A stretch of DNA of 64,000 nucleotides, taken from contig NZ_CABVQC010000020.1 of NCBI RefSeq assembly GCF_902499175.1, forward strand, positions 1 to 64,000. The letters are read 5' to 3'. This document shows positions 50,536-59,416 of the stretch, one piece after another; position 1 is the stretch's first letter; each line of letters begins with the position of its first letter. This DNA is from Burkholderia aenigmatica. GTDB taxonomy: Bacteria; Pseudomonadota; Gammaproteobacteria; Burkholderiales; Burkholderiaceae. A program made the translations under genes and the position numbers. Below the pieces are notes generated by a model. It was not told the origin of the DNA. It made no database searches and worked only from the letters and a program-made list of their open reading frames with translations.

Positions 50536-51783
50536 ATGAGTGCAGACGCAGCCCCCGCATCCCCGTCGGTTCAGGACCGCATTCAGCACGTGTTCGTGCT
50601 GATGCTCGAGAACCGTTCCTTCGATCACCTGTTCGCGCTGTCGGGCTACCCCGACATCGTCGCCGCGTCGCCGGGCAACAGCAACGCGTATGGCGGCGCG
50701 GTCTATCCGTTCGGCGGCGGTGCGCCCGACCGGATGCCGACCGATCCGTGCCACGAATTCACCGACGTGCTCGAGCAGCTTTGCGGTGCGGGCGTGCCGT
50801 TCGTGAAAGGGCAGCCGTATCCGCCGGTCGGCAATACGGGATTCGTGTCGAACTACGCGACCTCGCATGATGAAGGCACGCCGCCGCAGCCGGCCGATGC
50901 GGGCAAGATCATGCAGGGCGTCGACATCGCGACGCAGGCGCCGTCGCTGTCCGCGCTCGCGAACGCGTTCGTGCTGTGCGACGCATGGCATGCGTCGATG
51001 CCGGGGCCGACCTGGCCGAACCGCTTTTTCCTGCACGGCGCGTCGTCGGCCGGGCTCGATCACTCGCCGACCAAGGAAGAAATGGCCGGGTGGGATGCGT
51101 TCGACGGCTTTCCGTATCCGAAGGGTTCGATCTTCGCCGCGCTCGGCGACGACAACTGGCGCATCTACCAGGACCAGACGGGCGATCCGCTCGGCCACGT
51201 GCCGCAGGTCGCGTCGCTGAAGGGCATCAGCTTCTTCGACGTCGACGATCTCGCGCATTTCGAGGCCGATCTCGCGGCCGGCTATACGGCGCGCTATACG
51301 TTCATCGAGCCCGGTTACGGCGACATCGTGCACGGCACCTACCAGAACGGCAGCTCGCAACACCCGATGGACGGCCTTGCCGGCGGCGACCAGCTCGCCG
51401 CGCGCGTGTACAACGCGATCCGCAATTCGCCGGTGTGGAACAGCAGCCTGCTCGTGATCTGCTACGACGAGCATGGCGGCTTCTACGATTCGGTCAGGCC
51501 GGGCGCCGCACCGCCGCCGAACGATGGCGCGGCGGCGACGCTGAACGCGAGCGGCTTCGGGTTCGACCTGTACGGCGTGCGGGTGCCGGCGATCGTGATT
51601 TCGCCGTGGGTCGCGGCCGGGCAGGTCGACCATACGCCGTACGATCATGCGTCGGTTGCCGCGACGCTCGAGCGGCTGTTCGGCCTGGCGCCGCTGACCG
51701 ACCGCGACCGTCTCGCGAACGACCTGCTGGCGCTCGTCACCACGACGTGCCGCAGCGACTGCCCGCAAAGGATCGGATCATGA
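50536..51783 (+). CDS. Phospholipase C/acid phosphatase-family phosphoesterase
   Basis: The 415-residue protein belongs to the PF04185 phosphoesterase group. Near the N-terminus it has HVFVLMLENRSFDHLF, then MPGPTWPNRFFLHGASS with the catalytic Thr region, IEPGYGD, VICYDEHGGFYD and VRVPAIVISPWVAAGQVDHTPYDHASV, which carry the metal and phosphate ligands. Unlike most family members it has no signal peptide at ATG 50536 (GGAGGC upstream). It overlaps the next small gene by 4 bases. The substrate could be a phospholipid or phosphomonoester. Confidence 0.85.
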   Translation: MSADAAPASPSVQDRIQHVFVLMLENRSFDHLFALSGYPDIVAASPGNSNAYGGAVYPFGGGAPDRMPTDPCHEFTDVLEQLCGAGVPFVKGQPYPPVGNTGFVSNYATSHDEGTPPQPADAGKIMQGVDIATQAPSLSALANAFVLCDAWHASMPGPTWPNRFFLHGASSAGLDHSPTKEEMAGWDAFDGFPYPKGSIFAALGDDNWRIYQDQTGDPLGHVPQVASLKGISFFDVDDLAHFEADLAAGYTARYTFIEPGYGDIVHGTYQNGSSQHPMDGLAGGDQLAARVYNAIRNSPVWNSSLLVICYDEHGGFYDSVRPGAAPPPNDGAAATLNASGFGFDLYGVRVPAIVISPWVAAGQVDHTPYDHASVAATLERLFGLAPLTDRDRLANDLLALVTTTCRSDCPQRIGS

Positions 51784-52028
51784 GTACCACACCGGCCTTC
51801 GACCCGCGCGATGCGCTGCCCGTGCGCGACGGCACGAGCCTGATCGCGTATCTGCACATCCTGAAGAAAGCGCATGCGGCGCTGGTCGGCCATGACAAGG
51901 CCCATCAGCGTTTCAGCGAGGTCGTGACGCGCGGGCAGGCGCGGCAATACATCGAGGAACTGATGCCGTCGCTGCTGCAGGCGCGCGAAGCGCATCGGCG
52001 CAAGCGGCACGGCGCGAAGCATCGCTGA
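51780..52028 (+). CDS. Small protein coupled to the phosphoesterase gene
   Basis: The 82-residue protein starts MSTTPAFDPRDALPVRDGTSL and is helical and basic at the end (REAHRRKRHGAKHR). No signal or known domain was recognised. ATG overlaps the stop of the phosphoesterase (ATGA), so the two are translated together, suggesting a chaperone-like, regulatory or inhibitor role for that enzyme. The function is unproved. Confidence 0.65.
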   Translation: MSTTPAFDPRDALPVRDGTSLIAYLHILKKAHAALVGHDKAHQRFSEVVTRGQARQYIEELMPSLLQAREAHRRKRHGAKHR

Positions 52029-52105
52029 CGGCCGGGGCGGTGCGCGGTCGGGGCGGCGTGAAGCCATGTCGGCATGGACAGGTGCATGAGCGAGGCCGCG
52101 ACGCG

Positions 52106-53494
52106 TTATGCCGCCAGCCGGGCACGCTGCATGCTGAGTGCCGACACCGCGGCGCCGGCCAACTGAACGGCTGCGCCGGCGAACATCGCCGCACGCAAGC
52201 CGGCTGCACCGCCGTGCGCGGCCGCGAACAGCGTGCCGAGTACCGCGATGCCGAGCGTCGCGCCGGTCATGCGCGCGACGTTGACGAGCGCGCTCGCGGT
52301 GCCCGAACGCGCGGCGTCGACCGCCCCGACGGCGACCGTCATCAACGGCCCCGTCGCGATCCCCATGCCGAGCCCCGTCATCGCAAGCCCGAGTTCGGCG
52401 CCGAGCAGGCTCGACGAACCGGCCGACGCGCCGATCGCGCCGAGCCCGCTCGCGATCAGTCCGACCCCGCCGGCCGTCGTCGCACGTGAGCCGATGCGCT
52501 CGGACAGCGGCCCCGACCACGGCGATACGACGACGAACACGAGCGCCATCGGTAGCAGCGCGAGGCCCGCGCCGGTCGAATCGAGGCGGCCGGCGCCTTG
52601 CCAGTAGAGCGGCAGCAGGAACAGCACGCCGTACATTCCGAACGTCATGCCCGAGGTCGCGGCGATCGCGCCGCGAAACGCGCCGATCCGGAAGAGTTCG
52701 AGCGGCACGAGCGCGGCCGCGCCGTGACGCCGTTCGATCGACACGAATGTGGCGAACGCGGCGATCGCGACGCAGCCCGCGAGCACGCATGCGGCCGGCG
52801 AATCGCGGAACACGATCGCCGCATACGCCAGCGTGCCGAGCACGAGCGCGCCCGTGACTTGTGCGCCGACGTCGACGTGCCGGCCGCGCGGATCGGACGA
52901 CTCGGGCACCGCCGGGATGGCAAGCAGCATCGCGGCGATGCTCAGCGGCACGACGACGAAGAAGATGCTGCGCCAGCCGAAGTGCCGGATCAGCACGCCG
53001 CCGAGTGTCGGGCCGATCGCCATCGCCGCGCCGTTGCAGGCGGCCCAGATGCCGAGTGCGCGGCCACGCTCGACCGGGTCGCGCCACACCACCCGCACGA
53101 TCGCGAGCGACGCCGGGAGCAGCAGCGCGGCGCCGACGCCGGCCAGTGCGCGGGCGGCGATCAGCACCGGCACCGAAGGCGCGAGCGCGCACAGCAGCGA
53201 CGCGACGGTGAAGAGGGCCGTGCCCGCGATGAAGATGCGGCGCCGGCCGTGCAGGTCGGCGAGCAGCCCGCCGGTCAGCAGCAGCACCGCGTACGTGAGG
53301 TTGTAGCTGTCGACGACCCATTGCAATGCGCCGACGCCCGCGTGGAAATAGTCGCCGATCGCACGCGTCGCGAGATTCACGACGGCCGTGTCGACCTGCG
53401 CGACGAGGACGGCGAGGCAGAGGGTCAGCAGGGTCATGCCGCGCCGCTTGACGACGCGGCCGGCGAGCGCGGAAAGTTCTCCGGTGTGAGCCAT
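52106..53494 (-). CDS. DHA2-family MFS transporter
   Basis: The 462-residue membrane protein has about 14 hydrophobic segments and the family motifs QVDTAVVNLATRAIG, GGLLADLHGRRRIF, RALAGVGAALLLPASLAIV and AIGPTLGGVLI. It is probably a proton-coupled drug or metabolite exporter of the inner membrane. ATG 53494 (MAHTGELS) starts before the first helix. No regulator is divergent to it. It marks the last conventional gene before the AT-rich patch at 54,340. Confidence 0.85.
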   Translation of the reverse strand: MAHTGELSALAGRVVKRRGMTLLTLCLAVLVAQVDTAVVNLATRAIGDYFHAGVGALQWVVDSYNLTYAVLLLTGGLLADLHGRRRIFIAGTALFTVASLLCALAPSVPVLIAARALAGVGAALLLPASLAIVRVVWRDPVERGRALGIWAACNGAAMAIGPTLGGVLIRHFGWRSIFFVVVPLSIAAMLLAIPAVPESSDPRGRHVDVGAQVTGALVLGTLAYAAIVFRDSPAACVLAGCVAIAAFATFVSIERRHGAAALVPLELFRIGAFRGAIAATSGMTFGMYGVLFLLPLYWQGAGRLDSTGAGLALLPMALVFVVVSPWSGPLSERIGSRATTAGGVGLIASGLGAIGASAGSSSLLGAELGLAMTGLGMGIATGPLMTVAVGAVDAARSGTASALVNVARMTGATLGIAVLGTLFAAAHGGAAGLRAAMFAGAAVQLAGAAVSALSMQRARLAA

Positions 53495-54439
53495 GGGCGG
53501 TGTTCTTGAGCGGACGATCATGCGAGCTTAAGCGCCGCCTGCTGCCAGCGTGGTGTCAGCAGGGCAAGGGCAGCCGACGCGCAATCGGCATGCATGTATG
53601 CTCGGTGCGCGGAGCAGGAACAACGGGCCTTGAGCCCCCGGTTCTCGCCTGATTCAACCAACCCGCGCAAATAGCCGCCGACGGCCTCCCGTCAATCGCC
53701 GGCGCACTCGCATCGATGGCGGGGTCGCATTGCAGCGCCGCGACGCCATACTGCAACGGGACCACGCAATGCACGATTGCCTGGATGAGTTTGGTCTACC
53801 GTGTCACACCCATTTTCGAGAACGCCGCACGCAAATGCGAACGCGCGGGGCTATGGCGGATCGGCATCGTTTCGGCTGCATTCTGCAGCGACAACGCTTG
53901 CGTCAGATGCAGCACGAGCGATGCCTCGCGGCGGGTTCAGCTTGAACATGGCCTGCAGCGTCTCGTCCGAGACCTGCGGCCGGCAATCGGAATCGCGTCC
54001 CCAGGAAGACGGGTGCGGCGCTTGCGGCCCGCTTGCTCGTCGATCGGCGGCGGCCGCACGAGCGGCCCAGCCGTGCGCGTCCGGCGCGTCGCGGACCAGC
54101 GCGTGCACCGTCCGCGGGTTCGCGGCGCCGTCGCACGCTAGCCAGCCGTCGGCAAAGCGCGAGCCTCCACGTTTTTTAATCGGGACGGTCGGATTGGCCG
54201 TCGCGGAGCAGGCGTCGGCACGACCAGTGGGCCGGAACGATTGCCGTTGCGATCCCGAAAACCATTCCGCTATCGGATTGATGAATTCGCTCGCTTTATC
54301 GCTATCAGCATACTAAGAGCACTGTCGGCAATGCGGAATTGCGATGACCAGCTCCGCATGTCGCCAAGTTTTCGAAGCTGGCCATGGAGTTCATTCGGCT
54401 GAGGGTTTCTATTTAGTACGTGTCCTAGTGCTCATTTTG

Positions 54440-54452
54440 TTTCAAATTGAAA
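54440..54452. repeat. Small palindrome in the AT-rich leader region
   Basis: TTTCAA-A-TTGAAA is a 13-base palindrome about 50 bases upstream of the candidate -35. It is a possible operator for the export operon; it could also occur by chance in AT-rich DNA. Confidence 0.35.
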
Positions 54453-54500
54453 ATTACCGATTAAATCTAAAAATTAAAATAAAATTCGCCGATTCGTGCA

Positions 54501-54529
54501 TTGACGCATTGCTTCCTCGAAAATAGAAT
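54501..54529 (+). promoter_or_regulatory. Candidate sigma70 promoter of the AAR/PP-loop/export operon
   Basis: TTGACG (54,501-54,506) and TAGAAT (54,524-54,529) are separated by exactly 17 bases. Transcription would start near 54,536, leaving a leader of about 207 bases. Confidence 0.55.
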
Positions 54530-54612
54530 CCATCGCCAATCTAGGAAGTTTTTGCTTCGTCCGGGGTTTCCCTTCCCTGCATCGCACGTCTCAATTGACG
54601 ATGGCGAGCCGC

Positions 54613-54630
54613 TCCGCCTTGCGGATTTTT
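54613..54630 (+). terminator. Possible attenuator hairpin in the operon leader
   Basis: TCCGC (54,613-54,617) pairs with GCGGA (54,621-54,625) around CTT, and TTTTT (54,626-54,630) follows directly. The stem is only 5 bp but has a proper T-run, so premature termination in the leader is possible. Confidence 0.35.
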
Positions 54631-54742
54631 CCCTGGTTGAATCGTATTCGGATTATCGGTTTATTACGTCTGATCGAATTGATGGATTAATTCTGGATGG
54701 ATTTGTCGTGCCCATTCAAATTTTAATGATGGAGGCGCACCA

Positions 54743-55996
54743 ATGGATGCAAGAAAAGAATCCCGGGCTGCAACGGCATCGAATGTCTATTTTGGTCCTT
54801 CCGCGCAGAGAAAATGGCTGAGGCGCGGTGCGCCGCGCGACGTGGACGTCGTTCTGCTGACTCATCCGCGCGATAGAGCCGATGTCGAGCGGATGTTTCC
54901 GTGGGCGGGAATGCTCGATGGCGACGCACTCGCTGATCTGCTGGACTGTCTGCAACCCGTCTACGGCGAGATCATCGAGGCGAAAGGCATCAACATCGGA
55001 ATCCTCTTTTTGCCGATTCTCGCGGAAGACATGATCGATCCGAGAAAGCGTGCATCGAGTCGCAGTCGCATGGAGACGGAGGGATTGACCAAGGCGGCCG
55101 CGATGGGCGCACGACATGTCTGCCTGGGCGGGCTGACCGGGGCGCTGACGAATTACGGCCGCCGCATCGAAGCGCGTTCGAAGGAACTCGGTATCGAATT
55201 GACGACCGGCCATGCGGTGACGTCGGTCTCGATCGTCCGGCAGTTCGACAAGGCACTGTCCGAGTCGGGATTGAGCGGTGGCGATGCGGTCCTCGCCATC
55301 CTTGGCGTTGGCAGCGTGGGCGCGGGGGTGGCCAGGCTGCTGGCGCACTCGCCTCGGGCCACGCGACCCGCGGAGCTGATCCTCGTCGACACGCTGCAAC
55401 AGCAGGACAGGGTTCGCGCGATTGCAGACGAAGTGATGGCATATTCATCGATGCGGGTATCGGTTGAGGTGCTTCCGACGCGTTACGCGTTGCCGGATGG
55501 CAGCCGCTGCTATCGCGATGCCAATGTAATCGTCAGTGCGGTCAGCACGCCGTCCATCCTCGATATCGACCTCGTGCGCGCCGGCACGATCCTGATCGAC
55601 GACAGCCAGCCTTATTGCTGGGATCGCAACGCAGCGTGGGCGCGCGTGCAGGCACGTGGTGACATCCTTCCGTGTGATGCAGGGCTTGTCGATGCAGGTG
55701 CGACCGCATATCGGTCGTTCTTTCCGTTCGATTTCGCCGACGATGTCGGAAACGGCAGCGTCGTCTCATGGTCGTGCCTGGCCGAGGGGATGTTGCGCGC
55801 CAGCCTGCCGCAACTCGCAAGCAATATCGGCGAGGCGGATGTGGCACAACTGCTGGCCTACGAGCGCGCGTTCGATAAGGTGAAGTTCGGAATTCCGCCG
55901 CTCCAATGCGGAAGGCATGTGCTGGATGTGGCCGCTTTCCGCCGTTTTCTGCGCGATGCGGACGGATCGTCCGGCGAGCGAGGAGGCCGTTCGTGA
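54743..55996 (+). CDS. Long-chain acyl-ACP reductase (AAR)-like protein
   Basis: The 417-residue protein resembles cyanobacterial fatty acyl-ACP/CoA reductase. Matching points are VVLLTHPRDRADVERMF near the start, CLGGLTGALTNYGRR, ELTTGHAVTSVSIVRQ, the Rossmann motif GVGSVG (residues 188-193), NVIVSAVST with ILIDDSQP, and Cys345 in SWSCLAEGML, which aligns with the catalytic cysteine of AAR that forms the acyl-enzyme. The expected reaction is reduction of a long-chain acyl-ACP or -CoA to an aldehyde using NADPH. GGAGG lies 7 bases before ATG 54743. It is the first gene of the operon and overlaps the PP-loop gene by 4 bases. Such reductases are unusual in Burkholderia. A related NAD(P)-dependent activity is the alternative. 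Confidence 0.65.
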   Translation: MDARKESRAATASNVYFGPSAQRKWLRRGAPRDVDVVLLTHPRDRADVERMFPWAGMLDGDALADLLDCLQPVYGEIIEAKGINIGILFLPILAEDMIDPRKRASSRSRMETEGLTKAAAMGARHVCLGGLTGALTNYGRRIEARSKELGIELTTGHAVTSVSIVRQFDKALSESGLSGGDAVLAILGVGSVGAGVARLLAHSPRATRPAELILVDTLQQQDRVRAIADEVMAYSSMRVSVEVLPTRYALPDGSRCYRDANVIVSAVSTPSILDIDLVRAGTILIDDSQPYCWDRNAAWARVQARGDILPCDAGLVDAGATAYRSFFPFDFADDVGNGSVVSWSCLAEGMLRASLPQLASNIGEADVAQLLAYERAFDKVKFGIPPLQCGRHVLDVAAFRRFLRDADGSSGERGGRS

Positions 55997-57201
55997 AGAC
56001 GATTCCGATTTATCGAGGATGCAACCGTTGCGGGATGCCGTTGCATTACGACGCGCTGATGAATGGCACCGACGTCGACAAGACCGTGGCGTCGGCGCTA
56101 TGCGCACACTGTTCGCGCATGCAATCCGATCGGCGCCCCGAATACGAACGGGATGCCGATCACGAATGGTTGCTCGATGCGATTATTTCCAGCGCCCACG
56201 GCGAACGAACCTGGCGTCACAAGGCGCTCTCGGCGGCGAAACGCTTGCCGATTGTCGGTGACGGCAGTCTCAGGACGGCAGCCGCCATGCTCGATTCGAT
56301 TCCGGCCCGCGAACCGCGTTCGACGTATTCCGCGATGGTGCTCTACAGCGGCGGGAAGGACAGCACCTACATGCTGGTTCAACTGGCGGAGAAAGGGTTG
56401 AATGTTTGCGCGTGGATGCTGGATCCCGGTTACCAGTCGCCGCAAACACTCGAGAGTGCGCGGCGCGTCACCGCCAAGCTCGGTATTCCGCTTGTGATCG
56501 AACGTCCGGATAAAGCGCTCACGGATGCGCTGTTCCGATCGGGATTTTCGATCGACGGGAATTCGGATGTCGATCTACAGAAGGGAGCCATGACGTACGG
56601 CTCCGCGTGCTGGCCGTGTTTTTCGCTGATCGCGGTCAGCGCGAGCGCCTTCGCGAATCGCCATCGCATTCCGCTCTGCTTCATCGGCACGCAGAAAGGG
56701 CAGAACCGGTTGAATCTGGAAGGTGCGGGCGTGTTGTCTGCGCAAGCGTTGCCGAAGGTCAACGATCTCGTCGCCAGGTTCGTGCAGCCGTTCCGCAAAG
56801 CGATCCCGGATCACGCGGCTTCGCTCGAAGCGGATCCCGACGACATCGGGTTTCCGACCGTGCTCGTGCCGTACTACGAACTCATGCGCAAGCCCGAGCG
56901 GGAGATCCAGATTGCGCATATCGAGCGATATGACTGGATCCTGCCGAAAAATACGGGCGCATGTAGTTCGAATTGCATGATCAACGAGTTGGGCCGGGCC
57001 GTCATGCGTTCGAGATTCGGTTTCGATCTGTATCAGGTCATTGACGCGAACGAACGTCGGCTCGGGTACGCCCCGGATCAGGCCGCCTCGGGCTTGCCCG
57101 ATCCGGCCATCGTGCGTCTCGGCGCTACGATGCTCGGCTTGAGTGAGCAAGAGGCCGCCGAACTTGGCGTGAAGATTAGACAGGATAGTCACGATGCGTA
57201 A
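55993..57201 (+). CDS. Cysteine-rich PP-loop ATPase (N-acetyl-sugar amidotransferase-like)
   Basis: The 402-residue protein has an ATP-pyrophosphatase P-loop SGGKDST (residues 119-125). The N-terminal part carries two CxxC pairs (Cys10/Cys13 and Cys37/Cys40), a likely zinc ribbon, and CWPC (Cys206/Cys209) plus Cys324/Cys328 follow. The layout resembles WbpG/LegG-type amidotransferases, which adenylate a carbonyl and transfer ammonia, and more broadly PP-loop enzymes that insert sulfur or nitrogen. No glutaminase subunit or sugar genes are nearby. GTG 55993 has AGGAGG 6 bases upstream. It overlaps the next gene by 8 bases. The substrate is unknown; an acyl or aldehyde product of the upstream reductase is one possibility. 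Confidence 0.65.
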   Translation: MKTIPIYRGCNRCGMPLHYDALMNGTDVDKTVASALCAHCSRMQSDRRPEYERDADHEWLLDAIISSAHGERTWRHKALSAAKRLPIVGDGSLRTAAAMLDSIPAREPRSTYSAMVLYSGGKDSTYMLVQLAEKGLNVCAWMLDPGYQSPQTLESARRVTAKLGIPLVIERPDKALTDALFRSGFSIDGNSDVDLQKGAMTYGSACWPCFSLIAVSASAFANRHRIPLCFIGTQKGQNRLNLEGAGVLSAQALPKVNDLVARFVQPFRKAIPDHAASLEADPDDIGFPTVLVPYYELMRKPEREIQIAHIERYDWILPKNTGACSSNCMINELGRAVMRSRFGFDLYQVIDANERRLGYAPDQAASGLPDPAIVRLGATMLGLSEQEAAELGVKIRQDSHDA

Positions 57202-58408
57202 TCTGAGCGAAACCGAGACCTATTCCTTTACCGATCACATTCTGAGCCGCGCCGTCTTCGCGCTGTCGCGCGTCGTGGGCGTGAAGAACATCACGCGGCC
57301 GTTCTGGAATCGCTGGCGGGCTGCACTGTTCGACCAGAACACGCTAGATCGCTTCCTCGCGGCGATGGACGGTCTTTCCGACTGGCCGACGAAAGGCATG
57401 GACTTCCTGCAAGCCGAGATTCGACGGGTCGAGGCGATGCTGCCCGGGGTGTCCGACGACGATGCCATTGCGCACTACCGGCGGTTGTCGTTCCTCGCCC
57501 ATCTGGTCCAATGGGGCTGTCTGCCGCTTTCGGATGCGAAGACGATGGCCTATCGGCACTGTCGAGACTTCTATATCGAGGCCGAACGCCGGGCATTCGG
57601 CGCGCGATTCGCTCGTATGCGCATCGACTGGCAAGGCAAACCGATGTGGGCGAATCTGCATTTGCCGGAGCCGACGTTATCGTCGGGGCCGATTCCGTTA
57701 GTCGTGATCGTGCACGGCATGGACGACGTCAAGGAAGAGCATCTCGCGAGCGAGCTGTTGTTTTCCGAAGCGGGTTTTGCCGTGCTGTGCATCGACGGCC
57801 CGGGGCAAGGCGAAACTTTTCTGCTCGACGGCGCGACGTGGCCGTCGAACTTCGACGAGGCGATCGTCGCGGCCGTCGACGCGTTGAGCGACTATCCGGG
57901 GATTGACACGGAAGGGTATGCCGTTGCCGGTATCAGCTGGGGCGGCATGTGGGCTTACAAGATTGCAGCAGTCGACCCGCGTGTCGGCGCGATTCTCGAT
58001 CTGGGCGGCCCGGTGGATGCGCGCGAATTCAACAAGTTACCTTTCTTCCTGAAAAGCAAGTTTTGCCAGATTCTCGGCATTGCGTCGCTCGACGAGGCCC
58101 GAGATTCGGTCGACCACTTCGCCATCCGCGACGTGACGATGCTCGGAAAGATTCGCGCCCGTGTCCACATCGTTCATGGCGGTCGCGATCCGCTTGTGTC
58201 GGTCGCAGACAAGACATGGCTGCGCGATACCCTGAGCGCGCTCGGGCGAACCGACGGCGTCCAGCTGACGCTGTTCGCCGATGGAGACCATTGCTGCACG
58301 CAATACGTGACGGAAATCCGGCGTGCTGCAGCCGCAGAGTTTTTCGATGCCTACACGCAGCGAATCGGCAGTCGCTGCCAGTCGGGCCATCGCTTGCCGA
58401 CCGCATAA
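57194..58408 (+). CDS. Alpha/beta hydrolase of the export operon
   Basis: The 404-residue protein has a helical N-terminal cap of about 150 residues and then a hydrolase core: VVIVHGMDD, nucleophile Ser248 in GISWGG, Asp332 in HGGRDPLV and His366 in DGDHCC. This is a complete triad of the FrsA/DUF1100-like esterase group. Signal and membrane segments are absent, so it acts in the cytoplasm. It overlaps the PP-loop gene by 8 bases, indicating coupled synthesis. It may release the product from a carrier or trim an ester or amide; this is inference. Confidence 0.75.
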   Translation: MRNLSETETYSFTDHILSRAVFALSRVVGVKNITRPFWNRWRAALFDQNTLDRFLAAMDGLSDWPTKGMDFLQAEIRRVEAMLPGVSDDDAIAHYRRLSFLAHLVQWGCLPLSDAKTMAYRHCRDFYIEAERRAFGARFARMRIDWQGKPMWANLHLPEPTLSSGPIPLVVIVHGMDDVKEEHLASELLFSEAGFAVLCIDGPGQGETFLLDGATWPSNFDEAIVAAVDALSDYPGIDTEGYAVAGISWGGMWAYKIAAVDPRVGAILDLGGPVDAREFNKLPFFLKSKFCQILGIASLDEARDSVDHFAIRDVTMLGKIRARVHIVHGGRDPLVSVADKTWLRDTLSALGRTDGVQLTLFADGDHCCTQYVTEIRRAAAAEFFDAYTQRIGSRCQSGHRLPTA

Positions 58409-58450
58409 GCGTTCATCGCCTACAACCGCGCCACATTCGGTTCTTTCACT

Positions 58451-59416
58451 ATGGAACGCATCACGATCATGCCCCGATGGGTCGGGTACGGCTTCGTTTG
58501 CGCGTGCTTCTTCGCCGCAGGCTGTACCAAGTCGCCTGAAACGTATCACGGCTATGTCGAAGGGCAGTTTTCCTATCTGTCGGCGCCATACTCGGGAAAC
58601 CTGAAGACGTTGCGCGTGGCGCGCGGCGATCGTGTCGAAGCGGGTGCGGTCGTCTTCGAGATCGGCGCGCCGGACCTGGAACAGGCAATCAAGCGCCAGT
58701 ATCACCAGTGGCAATCGTCGCTGAACGTACTCGGCGACCTGGAGCAGGGCAAGCGGTCATCTGAAATCGATACGGTGAAAGCACAGGTCGAACAGGCCCG
58801 GGCGAGCGCTGCCCTTTCAACGCAACGGCTCGCCCGTGCAGAAACCGACTACGCGATACAAGCGATCTCGCGCGATCAGCTCGAACGCGAACGTGCGGCA
58901 GCGCGGGTGGACAAAGCACGGGTCAGCGAGCTCGCCAGTCAGCTGAGGACGGCGCGTTTGCCGGCACGCGACGGTCAACTGCATTCGCAACGACAGACCT
59001 CCGACGCACAGCAGGCCGAATACGAGCGGCTGCAGACGCAATACCGGCAACTGTCGGTGGAGGCCCCCGGCAAGGGTGTCGCCGTCGATACGTTCTTCAC
59101 GCCGGGCGAGTGGGTCGTCGCCGGCAACCCGGTGGTCAAGATTCTGGTCGATCGCAATACGAAGGTGCGCTTCTTCGTGCCTGAGGCCGCGCTGGCCAAT
59201 TTACGCGTCGGTCGTGTCGTGAGAATCACGTGCGACGGCTGCGAGCGCGGCTATACGGCGACGATCAGCCATATCGCGTCGGACGCCGAATATACGCCGC
59301 CCGTCATCTACAGCAACGATGCGCGTTCGAAGCTGGTATTTCTCGTCGAGGCGCGGCCCGATACCGTTGCCGCGCGCGGGTTGCATCCCGGCCTGCCGAT
59401 CGAGGTGAGGCCATGA
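58451..59416 (+). CDS. HlyD/MFP-family periplasmic adaptor lipoprotein
   Basis: The 321-residue protein has a lipoprotein signal ending FAAGC. The body is a membrane-fusion protein: beta-barrel and lipoyl-like start (YVEGQFSYLSAPYSGNLKTLRVARGDRVEAGAVVFEIG), a long coiled coil (about residues 95-195), then VEAPGKGVAVDTFFTPGEWVVAGNPVVKIL. It links an inner-membrane ABC exporter to an outer-membrane channel. ATG 58451 or 58469 could be the start. It overlaps the ATPase gene by 4 bases. Confidence 0.85.
   Translation: MERITIMPRWVGYGFVCACFFAAGCTKSPETYHGYVEGQFSYLSAPYSGNLKTLRVARGDRVEAGAVVFEIGAPDLEQAIKRQYHQWQSSLNVLGDLEQGKRSSEIDTVKAQVEQARASAALSTQRLARAETDYAIQAISRDQLERERAAARVDKARVSELASQLRTARLPARDGQLHSQRQTSDAQQAEYERLQTQYRQLSVEAPGKGVAVDTFFTPGEWVVAGNPVVKILVDRNTKVRFFVPEAALANLRVGRVVRITCDGCERGYTATISHIASDAEYTPPVIYSNDARSKLVFLVEARPDTVAARGLHPGLPIEVRP

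Larger units (their letters stand above)
53495..54742. other. Long intergenic region ending in an AT-rich patch, no supported gene
   Basis: This 1,248-base stretch shows no convincing gene. The left part is GC-rich with shadow frames; one minus-strand frame (53,851-54,108) has a fairly protein-like sequence but no recognised family. From about 54,340 the base composition changes: 14 of the 60 bases at 54,421-54,480 are G or C. This part holds the 54,440-54,452 palindrome and the promoter at 54,501-54,529. It reads as the border of an acquired segment. Confidence 0.5.

Noticed and set aside
53851-54108. - strand frame of 85 codons in the long intergenic region
   Set aside because: Protein-like composition in places but no recognised family, no ribosome site and no coding neighbours. 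A degraded gene is possible but unsupported.
54501-54821. 106-codon + strand frame ahead of the AAR-like gene
   Set aside because: Its middle part looks protein-like, but the only start is a TTG inside the candidate -35 box, there is no ribosome site, and it overlaps the well-supported AAR start.
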